Shown one piece after another: positions 12,172-21,996 of a DNA stretch of 64,000 nucleotides; position 1 is the first letter of the stretch; each line of letters begins with the position of its first letter. The position numbers and the translations under genes are program-made. The notes below the pieces were generated by a model. It did not search any database. It saw nothing but the letters and a program-made list of their open reading frames with translations, and was not told the origin of the DNA. The stretch covers positions 1 to 64,000 of the forward strand of contig NOWV01000188.1 of NCBI GenBank assembly GCA_003344405.1, in the 5' to 3' direction. Source of the stretch: Trichoplax sp. H2 (lineage: Eukaryota > Placozoa > Uniplacotomia > Trichoplacea).

Positions 12172-15100
12172 TTACGCTAAACGTTGTCTAAGCTTAACAA
12201 TTTCATTGAAAACCTCCCTAGTCACAGGAACTTTTTTACCTTGATCAATGCATATATAGGCTTGATCTGTTGATTTGCCATTTTGTCTGGCGTTGGTTAA
12301 TTTTAAGCTTTCATGCCCATTAAGAGAACAAGCTAATTGCTTTTGCAGCATATCAACGACCATAGATTGGATATATTTTGGGTCAATGTTGAAAATTTTA
12401 TTGGTTGGGCGTATTTTATCCGAATTGAAGTTGGTCTTACAAATCGTTTTTTCATTATGTCCTTCTATATCTGAATCCAGTGACGAACTAGATGCCAATG
12501 AAGTGACGCGGTAGAATTTTGATGATACAATAGTACTATCACTATCTGACGAACGGGTATCGCATCTACGAATTTTTGATGCTCCTTGATTGAAACTAGA
12601 GTTTTCATTATCTGAATCCGTTTCTTCTCGTGAAGGCCAACCACCATCTGATACATCGGAGCTAATCGAAGATGGATAGCTAGTGGCGGGTCGTCGATAA
12701 GTATTCGCTTTATCTTGTCGTAGTGAGTTATGACTTTTTATATCTAGCGATGACGAGTTACATGAAGAGTGTTTTAATCTATTTTTAGTGTTGGCAATCG
12801 TATGATCGAGATCATCTGTAACTGAATAATTCTGTACAGATACAACTTCTGTATAAACAGGGCCAGGAGGCTGAATTGATCTGGAAATCTCTGTGGTATT
12901 ACTATTGAATATTTTAGAAGTATACGAAACAGCATCCTTACATATATAATACTTAGTTTTACGTGAATGTCTAGATTCTACACTTGAGCAGGATAAGTAG
13001 CAGGATTCTTCTTCTGAGCTTAACGACGGTACAAATTCGTCTGCAGTTTGTAATGCAGTTTCATCATCAGAAGATATTTGAATAATATTAGGATTAAATG
13101 TACTAATAATGGATACATGCGTTTGACTCTTTACCTTGCTTGGAGAATATTTCGGTCCTTCGTCAGCAGTCAGTAAGATAGTATCACTACCGGAAGAAGA
13201 GTAATCCACATTACGTGCAGGTACAGAGTTCAATACCTGTGTTTTGCCATTATGGCGATTTTCTCGCGATTGGCTCACTTTGGGTTTAAAGTGAGACTTG
13301 ACTTCAATCTCGAATCCACCTTCTTCTGCAGTTAACAATTCTACATCTTCAGTGGATGAAGACGGTGATTCTGGCCTAGTTGATGCTTCTCTGTATGATG
13401 ATAATTCCGAATAATAATTGGGGCTCTTATTAGTGGAGTGAATTCCTGATCGTGCATTTAATTGTGAAGATCCATTAACTGAATATTTGATTCCAGTTTG
13501 TTCTTGTAGGTCCATTAGTCTTTTATTTTGATTTCGATTATCTGGCATAACCATTCTATTTGGAGTGTTACTGCTAACCATATTTGTACAATTTTGGTAT
13601 GTATGGAAGTTATCTCTTGTGCCAATTCGGTGACTAGAATTATTGCCTATGGATTGTGATCTATAATTAGCTGTGGGAGTAACACTACTGGTCAATCGAG
13701 TAGAGTGCAATTGTGGCATAGTGCTTTTATTTAAACCAGTCTGTTGTATTATATGAGCTTGAGCCGATGGCTTTTGATTGGAACCTATACCATTAGCGGT
13801 GTAAAGTTTTTCAGCATGATTTTGTTGAGGATTAGGTGCTAATATTCTAGAATGATGTGTATTAATTTGGGGCTGTTGAAACTGAATAGTGTTAACTGTA
13901 CTGTTGTTTCCGGAATACCGGCTAGTTTTAGGAATTTGGTCTGTAATGTAACTTTTGTTGCTGTTCTTCAATAAAACGTACTGATAATTTTGACTTTCCG
14001 GATTGCCTCCCAAACTTGGACCTCTTCGTTTTACCACCACTGATTTGGCTGACGTCGGCGAGACTAGGTTGGATGGCGTGAAATTAGCGTGTTTATCAGG
14101 AGAACGGGCAAGAGTAGGATAAAATTGGTATGACGGAACTTGTGCTCTACTAACCTGTCGGTCTGTAGCTGCCGCATTATCGGAAGGCATGGATGAAGGC
14201 GTACCTGGAGCAGATTTGGATCGCATAATTTTCCATAAGCTATCTTTGTTTTTTTCGCTATCAGGCTTAGATAATTTAAGTTGCGTAGATAACTGTTTAA
14301 GTAATGAAGTTGAAGAATGACTCTTATGGCTTTTTATAGGTAAGCCACGACGATCAACATGAGTTTTGGTCATAGTTGTTAGATCTTCAGATGTATCGGT
14401 ATGCCCTTCATTATCATTATAGATTGGTACATATCGTTCGTTATGCTTTGAGATTAAGGTATCAATTGGAACCATAACCACATCACCAAAAGGTGATGTG
14501 ATAGTATTTTCTGGAATATTTCCTTGTCTTTCATGGATATTATTAGTGAGTGGGCTACGAGAATTGTAATTCTGTGATATTACTGGCGAACGACCTGACT
14601 GAGAATGTCCAGATGAATTGGTTGTCGACAGCTTATCAGCAGCTCTTGTTATAAATGCCTTACTTCGATCTGAACCAGAAATACTAGAATTTTCCTCCCA
14701 TCCAAGAATAGAGCCTAAATTTTGTAATCGGGATACTAATTGTTGATCTTCTGTTGTATCACTTTCAGGCTGATCCAGATACATGGCTTGTTTAGCTGTA
14801 GCCATATCTCGGTACTGACCACCTAGGTTATTTTGAGGTATTTTAGAAGATAACGTACTTGTACTACTTCTTTGATCTAATCCATTAACTGACGAATGGA
14901 TAGATACATTATTAGAAGTGGCTTGATCTGAAAACGTTATTAAGTCACTGTTAAGGATATCATCCATAGATCTTTGTTTGGTATCCCTACTGACTTGGGG
15001 GCTAAATTTATTTCTAGGATTATGATGTGTTGGGGCTTCTTCTAAATCCACATCATAGTTGAAATTCTCAGCCATTACTTGATTCTTGTTCATAGTAAAT

Positions 15101-18100
15101 TCGTTATGATCATCTACTCTAATTAATTCATGATTATGATCGTGAATATTATAGGCAGAGTCGGATTTTCTATTCTGTATGAAATCGGTAGAGTCAGAAA
15201 TTGGAATTTCATTTCGTGTCCTGGTAACATGTTCAATAGTTCGCTGGTGTAGTCTTTTCTGTCCATTAGTTAAAGTTCCATTTACAGGTACACTATCAAG
15301 CTGCTTTTTGGGATTTGAATAATTTCTTTTATTGACGATATTAGCCGATGTATTGAAATCATCAACTTTAGTATCATTGGGGATCGATACAGCAGTTGGT
15401 AATATAGTATAGGTATCTTGGATACGATTGTTGGTAGATTTCTTAGGTGATTTCTTGTGTTTTATATTTGGCAATGCTTGTCCGTCACTTGATCGACGCG
15501 TATTACTTTTCCGGAAAGGATCTTTAGCAGATGTTGTCTGATCGCTAGCATTTAAACCAATAATTGGAACGATAGCTGATGTAATACAATCCGCTACTTT
15601 ATGTATTGATAATTTTCCACTTTGTGGTTTATCATGATCTTTATCAAGATCTTTGCTAGTCTTACCAGATTTTATAACTTTATCTTCAGGTGTATATTTG
15701 ATGTTACGCTCTCCTGAATTCTGTCTCGTATGCTTCTGCAATATCGAATTTCTGTTAGCGTTCGACACTGGTGCCGATGTATCATGAGACAACTTTTGAG
15801 ATTTATTATTGCGCCCACGTAGCTTCTGATTGATTAAAGTACTATCAACAAGAAGAGAAGACACTATGCTACTAATCCCTGAAGAACGAGGAACAGCATC
15901 AGTTCTTGATTTTGCGTGATCGCTTGATTGGTAAGATCTCGATGCCAGTGTTTCTGTATAAGCACTATGGCGTCGTGAAAGAGCTTTCTCGCGATTGTTA
16001 ACTGGAAGTTTTCGACGGGAATAGCTTACTTCATCCTCACCTGGCGTAATACGTTCCGCTGAATGTCTTTTTTCCCGAAGATAATTTTGGCTGTTATTAG
16101 CGATCCTTAATTTGGGCTGGTCGCTAACATTACCCCACTCCAATTTGGAAATTTTATTCGCAGTAACTTGCTGAAAAGTCTGATCAGATGCTAAATTTGC
16201 CTCCGTTTTCGATGTTGGAACCCGATGTTTCAGATGTCCTGATAGTTTGGCTTGCAATTCAGCAAAAGGTGTACTAGTAGATGAGTTTTCCTTACTTAAT
16301 GAGTGCTCTTGATCGATGCTGTTATTGGGGGCTCTGCTTTTGCGGATACCGACCGATTTATCGTAGTTCACGTTTGCAATATCATTGAAGGTTACAGCAT
16401 CCTTTGGAGTTGATGTTTCGGGTCCTTGAAATTCATTTTGGGGTACGCGGGCTGAGACATTTTGAAAACCTGTATCCATATCAACCAATGTATTTGGTGA
16501 TACATATAATTCTTCTTCTTGAATGTTGTGTGATTGGATACCTCTATCATTAGAAACATCTAACAATTTATTTGGTGCATCATCGAATTTCAATAAATTC
16601 ATTTCATCGTCATAATTCATGGACAGAATCTTATCAAGGACAGCTGTTGAGTATGCCTTCCTATTACAATTATCAAATTCTTCTGCTAGAACGTCGATTG
16701 CATCATCGAAAGAAATTAAATCTTTAATGCCAGTTTGATTATCCTGCGCTTGATACGATGGCTGTTCTGCAGCATTTTCGTTATGCCAATTTAATCCCTC
16801 TTGTGTAGACCAATAGGATGCTTCAACATTCTCTGGCCAACTAAGCTGTTCACCATGAGAATTTTGGGTATCAGACTGATTGAAACCTTCGGAAATCGGC
16901 GGTAACCTGCTTGCACTGTTGTCACTATCAGGCGCAACGAGTTGATGAAGATTTTCTACATTGATTAATTGACTGTTATTCGTATCCATACTAATGCACG
17001 TATTCCAACTAGCATCATTTTCACTTAAAGAGGATACCATTTCTGTATTTTTTTGAACTTCAGGGCTTGATGATGATATATTATAATTACCTCTGTTTAC
17101 CGCCTTGCATGGCACAGCTACCATGATATCGGCATTTTCGTTTGCAGGCATTGCTTCATTAATTTCAGGGTAATAGTTTTCACTAGCCTCCATATCAATG
17201 TTATTACCAGGATTTAAATTTGAATACTCGCAGTTATTACTCTGTTGGATGGAAGAAATTGGGTATTCCTGACTACTATGGTTTATAATTTGGTACTTAT
17301 CAGCCATTTCTATTTCTTCCCCTTGATTAGAGATTCGATTGGAAGTGCGTTCTTCATCACGTAGATATTGCACGTACTGGGACTTGAGTGAATCATTTTT
17401 AGGAAAACAGTTTTGGATTTCATTGACTTGATTTATCTGATTTTGCATGACTTTTTGATCGTTCTCTTGCAATAAGATATGGCCTTCTGTATCGTTATTT
17501 CGATCGAAGTGCAATTGAGAAGCACTCCTTTGACTTTTTAACATGGTATAGTTATGATTAGTGCTTTGTGGGTTAGTTATCCAATCAATATTGTCTATGA
17601 CAGTGTCAGTACTAAGTTGTTGGTCTGCCATTACTCTTCGTCCGTTTTCCTCTAAAAATTCCGCAGACGAACGAGCCTGTTGATCTCGATAATTAATATC
17701 ATAGTCAATTAGTGCGGGCGAGTAAGGGCTATCATCTTGGTTTTCTACTTTCTCGTTAGTACCTGGTGAATGCATCTTAAGATTATTATTCAATTTCGCA
17801 GATTGTTTCCTTGCTGCGCTTGTCTGATCTTGAAGCGCTGCTTTAGACTCATGATCCAGCCTTGGCATCGATCTTTCAATATATTGATATGTTTCATGAT
17901 CTGTAATAGAATTTTGGGCATCGGGAATAATCTGATCAATTACTTGAGTATCATAAAAGTCCAATGGATGGGATTGACCTCCACCATCTTTCTCCTTTAC
18001 TGCATTATTTTGAAATCTTTTAACCAATTCTGGCATGTACTTTTCAACAAACTGAAGGAAACGAAGTTGATCTGGACTCTGATCTAGAGGGGCAATTGGA

Positions 18101-18171
18101 GGTTGATTGCCAGCTTGGTGATTTAGTACATCCTGATTATCCTTTTGTGAATTAGTAAAATTGAAATGCAT
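12172..18171 (-). CDS. Giant low-complexity protein, main part
   Basis: A single 1,999-codon open frame without introns, rich in Asn, Ser, Gln, Asp and Thr, with no membrane segment and no folded domain that I recognise. An early segment, FLQFVEKYMPELVKRFQ (about residues 38-54), resembles one in the upstream frame, and YIERSMPRLDHES follows. Near the C terminus three related acidic motifs recur about every 40-50 residues (ELLTAEEGG, ILLTADEGP, ALQTADEFV), among serine clusters typical of kinase targets. The last ~60 residues look more ordered and end VFNEIVKLRQRLA. It overlaps the frame at 18152-20338 by 20 bp in another phase and is almost surely the continuation of that protein; the ATG at 18171 is probably internal. 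Function unknown; a disordered scaffold is a guess. Confidence 0.75.
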   Translation of the reverse strand: MHFNFTNSQKDNQDVLNHQAGNQPPIAPLDQSPDQLRFLQFVEKYMPELVKRFQNNAVKEKDGGGQSHPLDFYDTQVIDQIIPDAQNSITDHETYQYIERSMPRLDHESKAALQDQTSAARKQSAKLNNNLKMHSPGTNEKVENQDDSPYSPALIDYDINYRDQQARSSAEFLEENGRRVMADQQLSTDTVIDNIDWITNPQSTNHNYTMLKSQRSASQLHFDRNNDTEGHILLQENDQKVMQNQINQVNEIQNCFPKNDSLKSQYVQYLRDEERTSNRISNQGEEIEMADKYQIINHSSQEYPISSIQQSNNCEYSNLNPGNNIDMEASENYYPEINEAMPANENADIMVAVPCKAVNRGNYNISSSSPEVQKNTEMVSSLSENDASWNTCISMDTNNSQLINVENLHQLVAPDSDNSASRLPPISEGFNQSDTQNSHGEQLSWPENVEASYWSTQEGLNWHNENAAEQPSYQAQDNQTGIKDLISFDDAIDVLAEEFDNCNRKAYSTAVLDKILSMNYDDEMNLLKFDDAPNKLLDVSNDRGIQSHNIQEEELYVSPNTLVDMDTGFQNVSARVPQNEFQGPETSTPKDAVTFNDIANVNYDKSVGIRKSRAPNNSIDQEHSLSKENSSTSTPFAELQAKLSGHLKHRVPTSKTEANLASDQTFQQVTANKISKLEWGNVSDQPKLRIANNSQNYLREKRHSAERITPGEDEVSYSRRKLPVNNREKALSRRHSAYTETLASRSYQSSDHAKSRTDAVPRSSGISSIVSSLLVDSTLINQKLRGRNNKSQKLSHDTSAPVSNANRNSILQKHTRQNSGERNIKYTPEDKVIKSGKTSKDLDKDHDKPQSGKLSIHKVADCITSAIVPIIGLNASDQTTSAKDPFRKSNTRRSSDGQALPNIKHKKSPKKSTNNRIQDTYTILPTAVSIPNDTKVDDFNTSANIVNKRNYSNPKKQLDSVPVNGTLTNGQKRLHQRTIEHVTRTRNEIPISDSTDFIQNRKSDSAYNIHDHNHELIRVDDHNEFTMNKNQVMAENFNYDVDLEEAPTHHNPRNKFSPQVSRDTKQRSMDDILNSDLITFSDQATSNNVSIHSSVNGLDQRSSTSTLSSKIPQNNLGGQYRDMATAKQAMYLDQPESDTTEDQQLVSRLQNLGSILGWEENSSISGSDRSKAFITRAADKLSTTNSSGHSQSGRSPVISQNYNSRSPLTNNIHERQGNIPENTITSPFGDVVMVPIDTLISKHNERYVPIYNDNEGHTDTSEDLTTMTKTHVDRRGLPIKSHKSHSSTSLLKQLSTQLKLSKPDSEKNKDSLWKIMRSKSAPGTPSSMPSDNAAATDRQVSRAQVPSYQFYPTLARSPDKHANFTPSNLVSPTSAKSVVVKRRGPSLGGNPESQNYQYVLLKNSNKSYITDQIPKTSRYSGNNSTVNTIQFQQPQINTHHSRILAPNPQQNHAEKLYTANGIGSNQKPSAQAHIIQQTGLNKSTMPQLHSTRLTSSVTPTANYRSQSIGNNSSHRIGTRDNFHTYQNCTNMVSSNTPNRMVMPDNRNQNKRLMDLQEQTGIKYSVNGSSQLNARSGIHSTNKSPNYYSELSSYREASTRPESPSSSTEDVELLTAEEGGFEIEVKSHFKPKVSQSRENRHNGKTQVLNSVPARNVDYSSSGSDTILLTADEGPKYSPSKVKSQTHVSIISTFNPNIIQISSDDETALQTADEFVPSLSSEEESCYLSCSSVESRHSRKTKYYICKDAVSYTSKIFNSNTTEISRSIQPPGPVYTEVVSVQNYSVTDDLDHTIANTKNRLKHSSCNSSSLDIKSHNSLRQDKANTYRRPATSYPSSISSDVSDGGWPSREETDSDNENSSFNQGASKIRRCDTRSSDSDSTIVSSKFYRVTSLASSSSLDSDIEGHNEKTICKTNFNSDKIRPTNKIFNIDPKYIQSMVVDMLQKQLACSLNGHESLKLTNARQNGKSTDQAYICIDQGKKVPVTREVFNEIVKLRQRLA

Positions 18172-20338
18172 TAATACGGTCTTGTTGGTAATGTTTAGCT
18201 ATCTTATGAGATCTACGTCCATAATTGGCTAAGTCACGAACCTCCGTGTTACTATAGCCTCCGACAAAAGATTCAAGATTAGCTGTATGATCCAATCTTT
18301 CTCTATTCTGTTCTACTGATCGTAATCCATTTTCACTATCCAGCTCAGGCGTATGCTTTCTAAGTAGTTCACGAATACTACGCTCATCTTGGGTAATGTT
18401 ATCAATGTTGGAGTTGCTATAATTTCTTACTGTAGGTTTCTGCCCATCTAATTCTGTAGTGCTTTTTATTTGTGTATCGCGATTGCGATTTTCGTTAACT
18501 ATATCTGATAAATGGCTATTCTCTAATTGACGAAATTGTGATCGATCTTGCAATTGGCTCAAATTTGGGGAATTGGTACGCTTGGCAAGTGATGATGTTC
18601 TATTTTGACTATCCTCATTATTACTATTTTTGATAGCTCGCATTTCGTTTCTAATACGCTGGCGTTCCCGTAACAAATCTTGAGAATAACTTTGTTGGTT
18701 TACAAGACGATCTTGAGTAGCGATATGGTCTGGATTGATATGTTGATATTGCCTGAATGTTTGCGCATCGGTATCTTTCTTCGAGACGGCATTATATTTT
18801 CCTTTTGTTTCTACTTTAGATTTGACTGCTTGGTTAGAATATCCTTGTTGATCCTGGTATCTCCAATGTGATTCAGTAGTTGGCTTTTCGATTTTAATGG
18901 TGGAAGAGCCAAATTTATCTTCGTATTCTTTCTTACCCCTAGGATAAAGGTGTTCGCTACTGTTAACATCTCTTACTGGCTGTAATTTTGCTTCATTTCT
19001 AGTGATTTCCGAAGATTCATCTGGATTTGGAAATTTGTCTAAAACTTCGTTGCTATTTGCCATCGCTGAAGATTCAACACCATGTTGCTGATCCTTGTTC
19101 TTCATTTGATACATTCTTATTAATTCAGGCATTTGTTGCTTAATAAAATCCGTAAACTTGATAGGCTGAGTTTGCAAAGGTGCATCTGCTTTGTTGAATG
19201 TTTCCGTATTCATTTGCAGATTCATTGCTTGCTGTAGGGGTCTTGCTGCTGGCAACGTTGGATGTCTATTAATATTCTGATGACTGGATATAGCCGAAGC
19301 AGAATTAACGCGTAAAATACCTTTGCCTGTTCTGGTTAACTCTCTTTGCTTCTGTTGGTCAGCACTACTTTGTTTTGAATTTTGACGACTTTGTGATTGA
19401 TTAGATACGTATTGATTGCGCAATCGAATATCATTACCTTTATCGTCGCGGATATTTGGCTGATGTAAATTATCAGTATCAAGCGGATTTTGATGACTTC
19501 TAGGTCTAGATCTTTGCTTATCCATAGTACCAACAGGTTGATATAATCGTTGAGCTTGCTTATTCATAGCCACTTTTAAGCTATTGCTAGGATACTGACT
19601 TTTAATGACAGGTGCACCTTTCTGAAATTGTTGAGCACTTGCTGTAGATGAAGCCACGTCTATCTGCTGCTTAGATTGATCATGATTAAATTTGTCGGTG
19701 AAATTGCTTCTGGTTACACTGTCCATCAACATTTGGGTTGGTTTGATATTTTGGTTCGCAGGATTTTGTTCTTGATTTTGAAAATGAACTCGTACAGAAT
19801 CTTTTTGTCCATTATCGGCATTGCCATATGTTCGATCTCTCACACTGTACTGATCATTCTTTTGACTATTTAGGTTATTTCCTAGTCTAGATATGTCACT
19901 TGAATTAATAACCCTTTTCTCTATATTTTTGAGATTATGTTCCTGGTATACGTCATTTCTTCCATTTTCTCCTACGGACTGATTGAAATAGACTCTACGA
20001 TCACTTTTCTTCAATTTAATTTGATTATCATTGTCTTCATCTAGGTTTTCATCAATAACTGAGGCATCAGCCGTTGTTACAGGAACAATATCATGTATAT
20101 CGTTATTTACATTTTCATCAGCAGACAGCCTTTCTTGATTATTAGCCTTTCGAGCCTTGCCCTTCGATTTCGATAGGATTAGAGCTTGATTCTTTTTGTT
20201 ATACGCTATTCTGATTTGTAAGCATGTCAAAAATACTTCAGAATGCGTAATAGCAAATTTAACTTGTTTTTCTTTATCTGTTGTAGTAGCGCGCATAAAC
20301 ACCGAACCAAAAACGGTGGACAAGCTTCGAAAGCTCAT
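18152..20338 (-). CDS. Giant low-complexity protein, N-terminal part
   Basis: A 728-codon frame with the same Asn/Gln/Ser/Asp-rich composition as the frame that follows it. The first ~60 residues are less disordered and hydrophobic in places (SEVFLTCLQIRIAY), followed by a basic stretch (SKSKGKARK). FTDFIKQQMPELIRMYQ (about residue 400) parallels FLQFVEKYMPELVKRFQ in the next frame, and IRELLRKHTPELDSE near its end parallels YIERSMPRLDHES. Those shared motifs argue for one protein. Translation ends at a TAA just after a run of four T residues (minus strand); reading three instead of four joins the two frames without a stop. The frame is open upstream of M20338 to 20393, so a spliced 5' exon is possible. 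Function unknown. Confidence 0.75.
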   Translation of the reverse strand: MSFRSLSTVFGSVFMRATTTDKEKQVKFAITHSEVFLTCLQIRIAYNKKNQALILSKSKGKARKANNQERLSADENVNNDIHDIVPVTTADASVIDENLDEDNDNQIKLKKSDRRVYFNQSVGENGRNDVYQEHNLKNIEKRVINSSDISRLGNNLNSQKNDQYSVRDRTYGNADNGQKDSVRVHFQNQEQNPANQNIKPTQMLMDSVTRSNFTDKFNHDQSKQQIDVASSTASAQQFQKGAPVIKSQYPSNSLKVAMNKQAQRLYQPVGTMDKQRSRPRSHQNPLDTDNLHQPNIRDDKGNDIRLRNQYVSNQSQSRQNSKQSSADQQKQRELTRTGKGILRVNSASAISSHQNINRHPTLPAARPLQQAMNLQMNTETFNKADAPLQTQPIKFTDFIKQQMPELIRMYQMKNKDQQHGVESSAMANSNEVLDKFPNPDESSEITRNEAKLQPVRDVNSSEHLYPRGKKEYEDKFGSSTIKIEKPTTESHWRYQDQQGYSNQAVKSKVETKGKYNAVSKKDTDAQTFRQYQHINPDHIATQDRLVNQQSYSQDLLRERQRIRNEMRAIKNSNNEDSQNRTSSLAKRTNSPNLSQLQDRSQFRQLENSHLSDIVNENRNRDTQIKSTTELDGQKPTVRNYSNSNIDNITQDERSIRELLRKHTPELDSENGLRSVEQNRERLDHTANLESFVGGYSNTEVRDLANYGRRSHKIAKHYQQDRINAFQFY

Positions 20339-20398
20339 CCTATTACTAACTTCATTTCTTCCAACCCTAGTATCAAATAGATATGATACCGTTGTTTA

Positions 20399-21063
20399 AT
20401 TTCCTTTAATAATACCAGTTTCAATAACGTTAAATGAGCGTGAAGGGAGAATGAGAACGAAACGGTAACTTAAAGCTACAGCTCATGGATCATGATATCT
20501 ATATTGCAGTATCATACTCCTGTATTTATGGTCAACTTCTTCAATCAATAACAGTAGTTATTACGTTTACGATTATATTTGTAAACTAACATACTAATTA
20601 GTATACGCGGTTATTCTCCAATAAAAGTTAATTTAAACTTGCAGAATCAGTAGACCTATTCTATACTGCATTTGCTATTCCTATCATTTAGGACCTTCTT
20701 GTATCTATTATGCAATACTAAGAAAATCGCTTACAAATGAACCCCTTCTAGGTAATTAATTAATGTAGTAATATAATATATATATATATGTAAGTATCAA
20801 ATAAAGTCTAAATTGAACTATTTCTTTATATCTTCGTGTAATATAGTCTTTTACTAGATTTCTATTCTACTGGTTATGCAGTCTATAAACAAATAACTGT
20901 AAACATTTCTTAATAATATCAAATAAGTACTTAGTATCCAATTTCAACGTTTATACAATAACATAATGAATTGATCGATTGTACAAATGCTCCGAATATT
21001 TATACAAGAGCTATGCCAGCAAACTGTAAGACAATTACACTCCTTAGATTATGTAGAGCTTAC
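20399..21063. other. Intergenic; 3' end of BCR-like gene not located
   Basis: AT-rich sequence between the giant gene and the last confident RhoGAP exon. The final part of the RhoGAP domain must be encoded here or lost. A segment near 20690-20720 (minus strand, after a TTTTCTTAG acceptor) reads LHNRYKKVLN but is too weak to call. Confidence 0.4.
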
Positions 21064-21996
21064 TTAATGATGTGGTCTAGCATATAATAGAATGTGGTTT
21101 TATTGGGCTCTGGCAAGGACTCTAGCAGTGAATACATACGCCTTCGCTTTTGCTGAATATCCCTTAAACCTTAGAAGCAAGAATTACAACATTTATCGGC
21201 TACGACTTACCACATAACGTAATTGCTACAATTTACTAAAAATAATTTTATAGCTAAGCTCTATTACCATGTGCTTGAATAAACTGCGGATATATTGACT
21301 CTGTAATCAATGGATGGGGTAATTCATGAAAATACTGCTTCAAGATTCCGCATACTGAAAATATGTTAGCTTCATGTAGCATTCGGATTGCAATAGAATA
21401 ACCTATTAAAGATACAATCAACTTTGTCTTAATCAAAAGCGTTAGCGAAAATCTTACTCAATAAGCTATGCTATTTATACGGTACATGTTGCATGCGTTC
21501 ATTTTCTAGTAGTTTAAACGATTCATTCAAGTAATATATATGCTATACTCGAATTGATATAACATTGGTTAAAATATATCTTCCATTTGCCAATTAGCCT
21601 TGATTTCAAGAAATACTCATTATGTATTCTCAGATAGTATCATCAATATCGCAGTGCAACATAAAGCAGTGCAAAGGAATCATGTTATTATATACTACTC
21701 ACTCTTGTCAAAGGCTATTCGAAGTCGCTGCATTTCTGATGTACTGCCATTAACTCTATAAATTCCCACTTCATATAAACCTAAATTACAGATTTTAACT
21801 CCGATAAATGTCTTTAGAATTTTTAAGATTTGGACATTAATTACACATGGAACTATGGTTAGCAAAGTCGTTTGGTAGCTGATAACAGAAACCAATAATT
21901 GCGGAACTGTTTAGCAGTTACAGTAATCATTTACCTCTTCTTTCTATTTCTTCTACGCAAGTGGCTACTGCTAATGGCACCATACTACTGGCTTGC
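21064..21996 (-). CDS. BCR-like RhoGAP domain exons
   Basis: MVPLAVATCVEEIERR is followed by LYEVGIYRVNGSTSEMQRL, which contains the catalytic arginine finger in GIYRV. Next come GILKQYFHELPHPLI and LLESLPEPNKTTFYYMLD. The arginine is intact, so GTPase-activating activity is plausible. The exon at 21403-21456 is the weakest, supported by phase and position but not by similarity. The C-terminal helix was not located. Confidence 0.9.

Noticed and set aside
17770-18087. Plus-strand 105-codon frame and other frames inside 12172-20338
   Set aside because: Antisense or off-frame shadows of the giant open frame, which has consistent composition.
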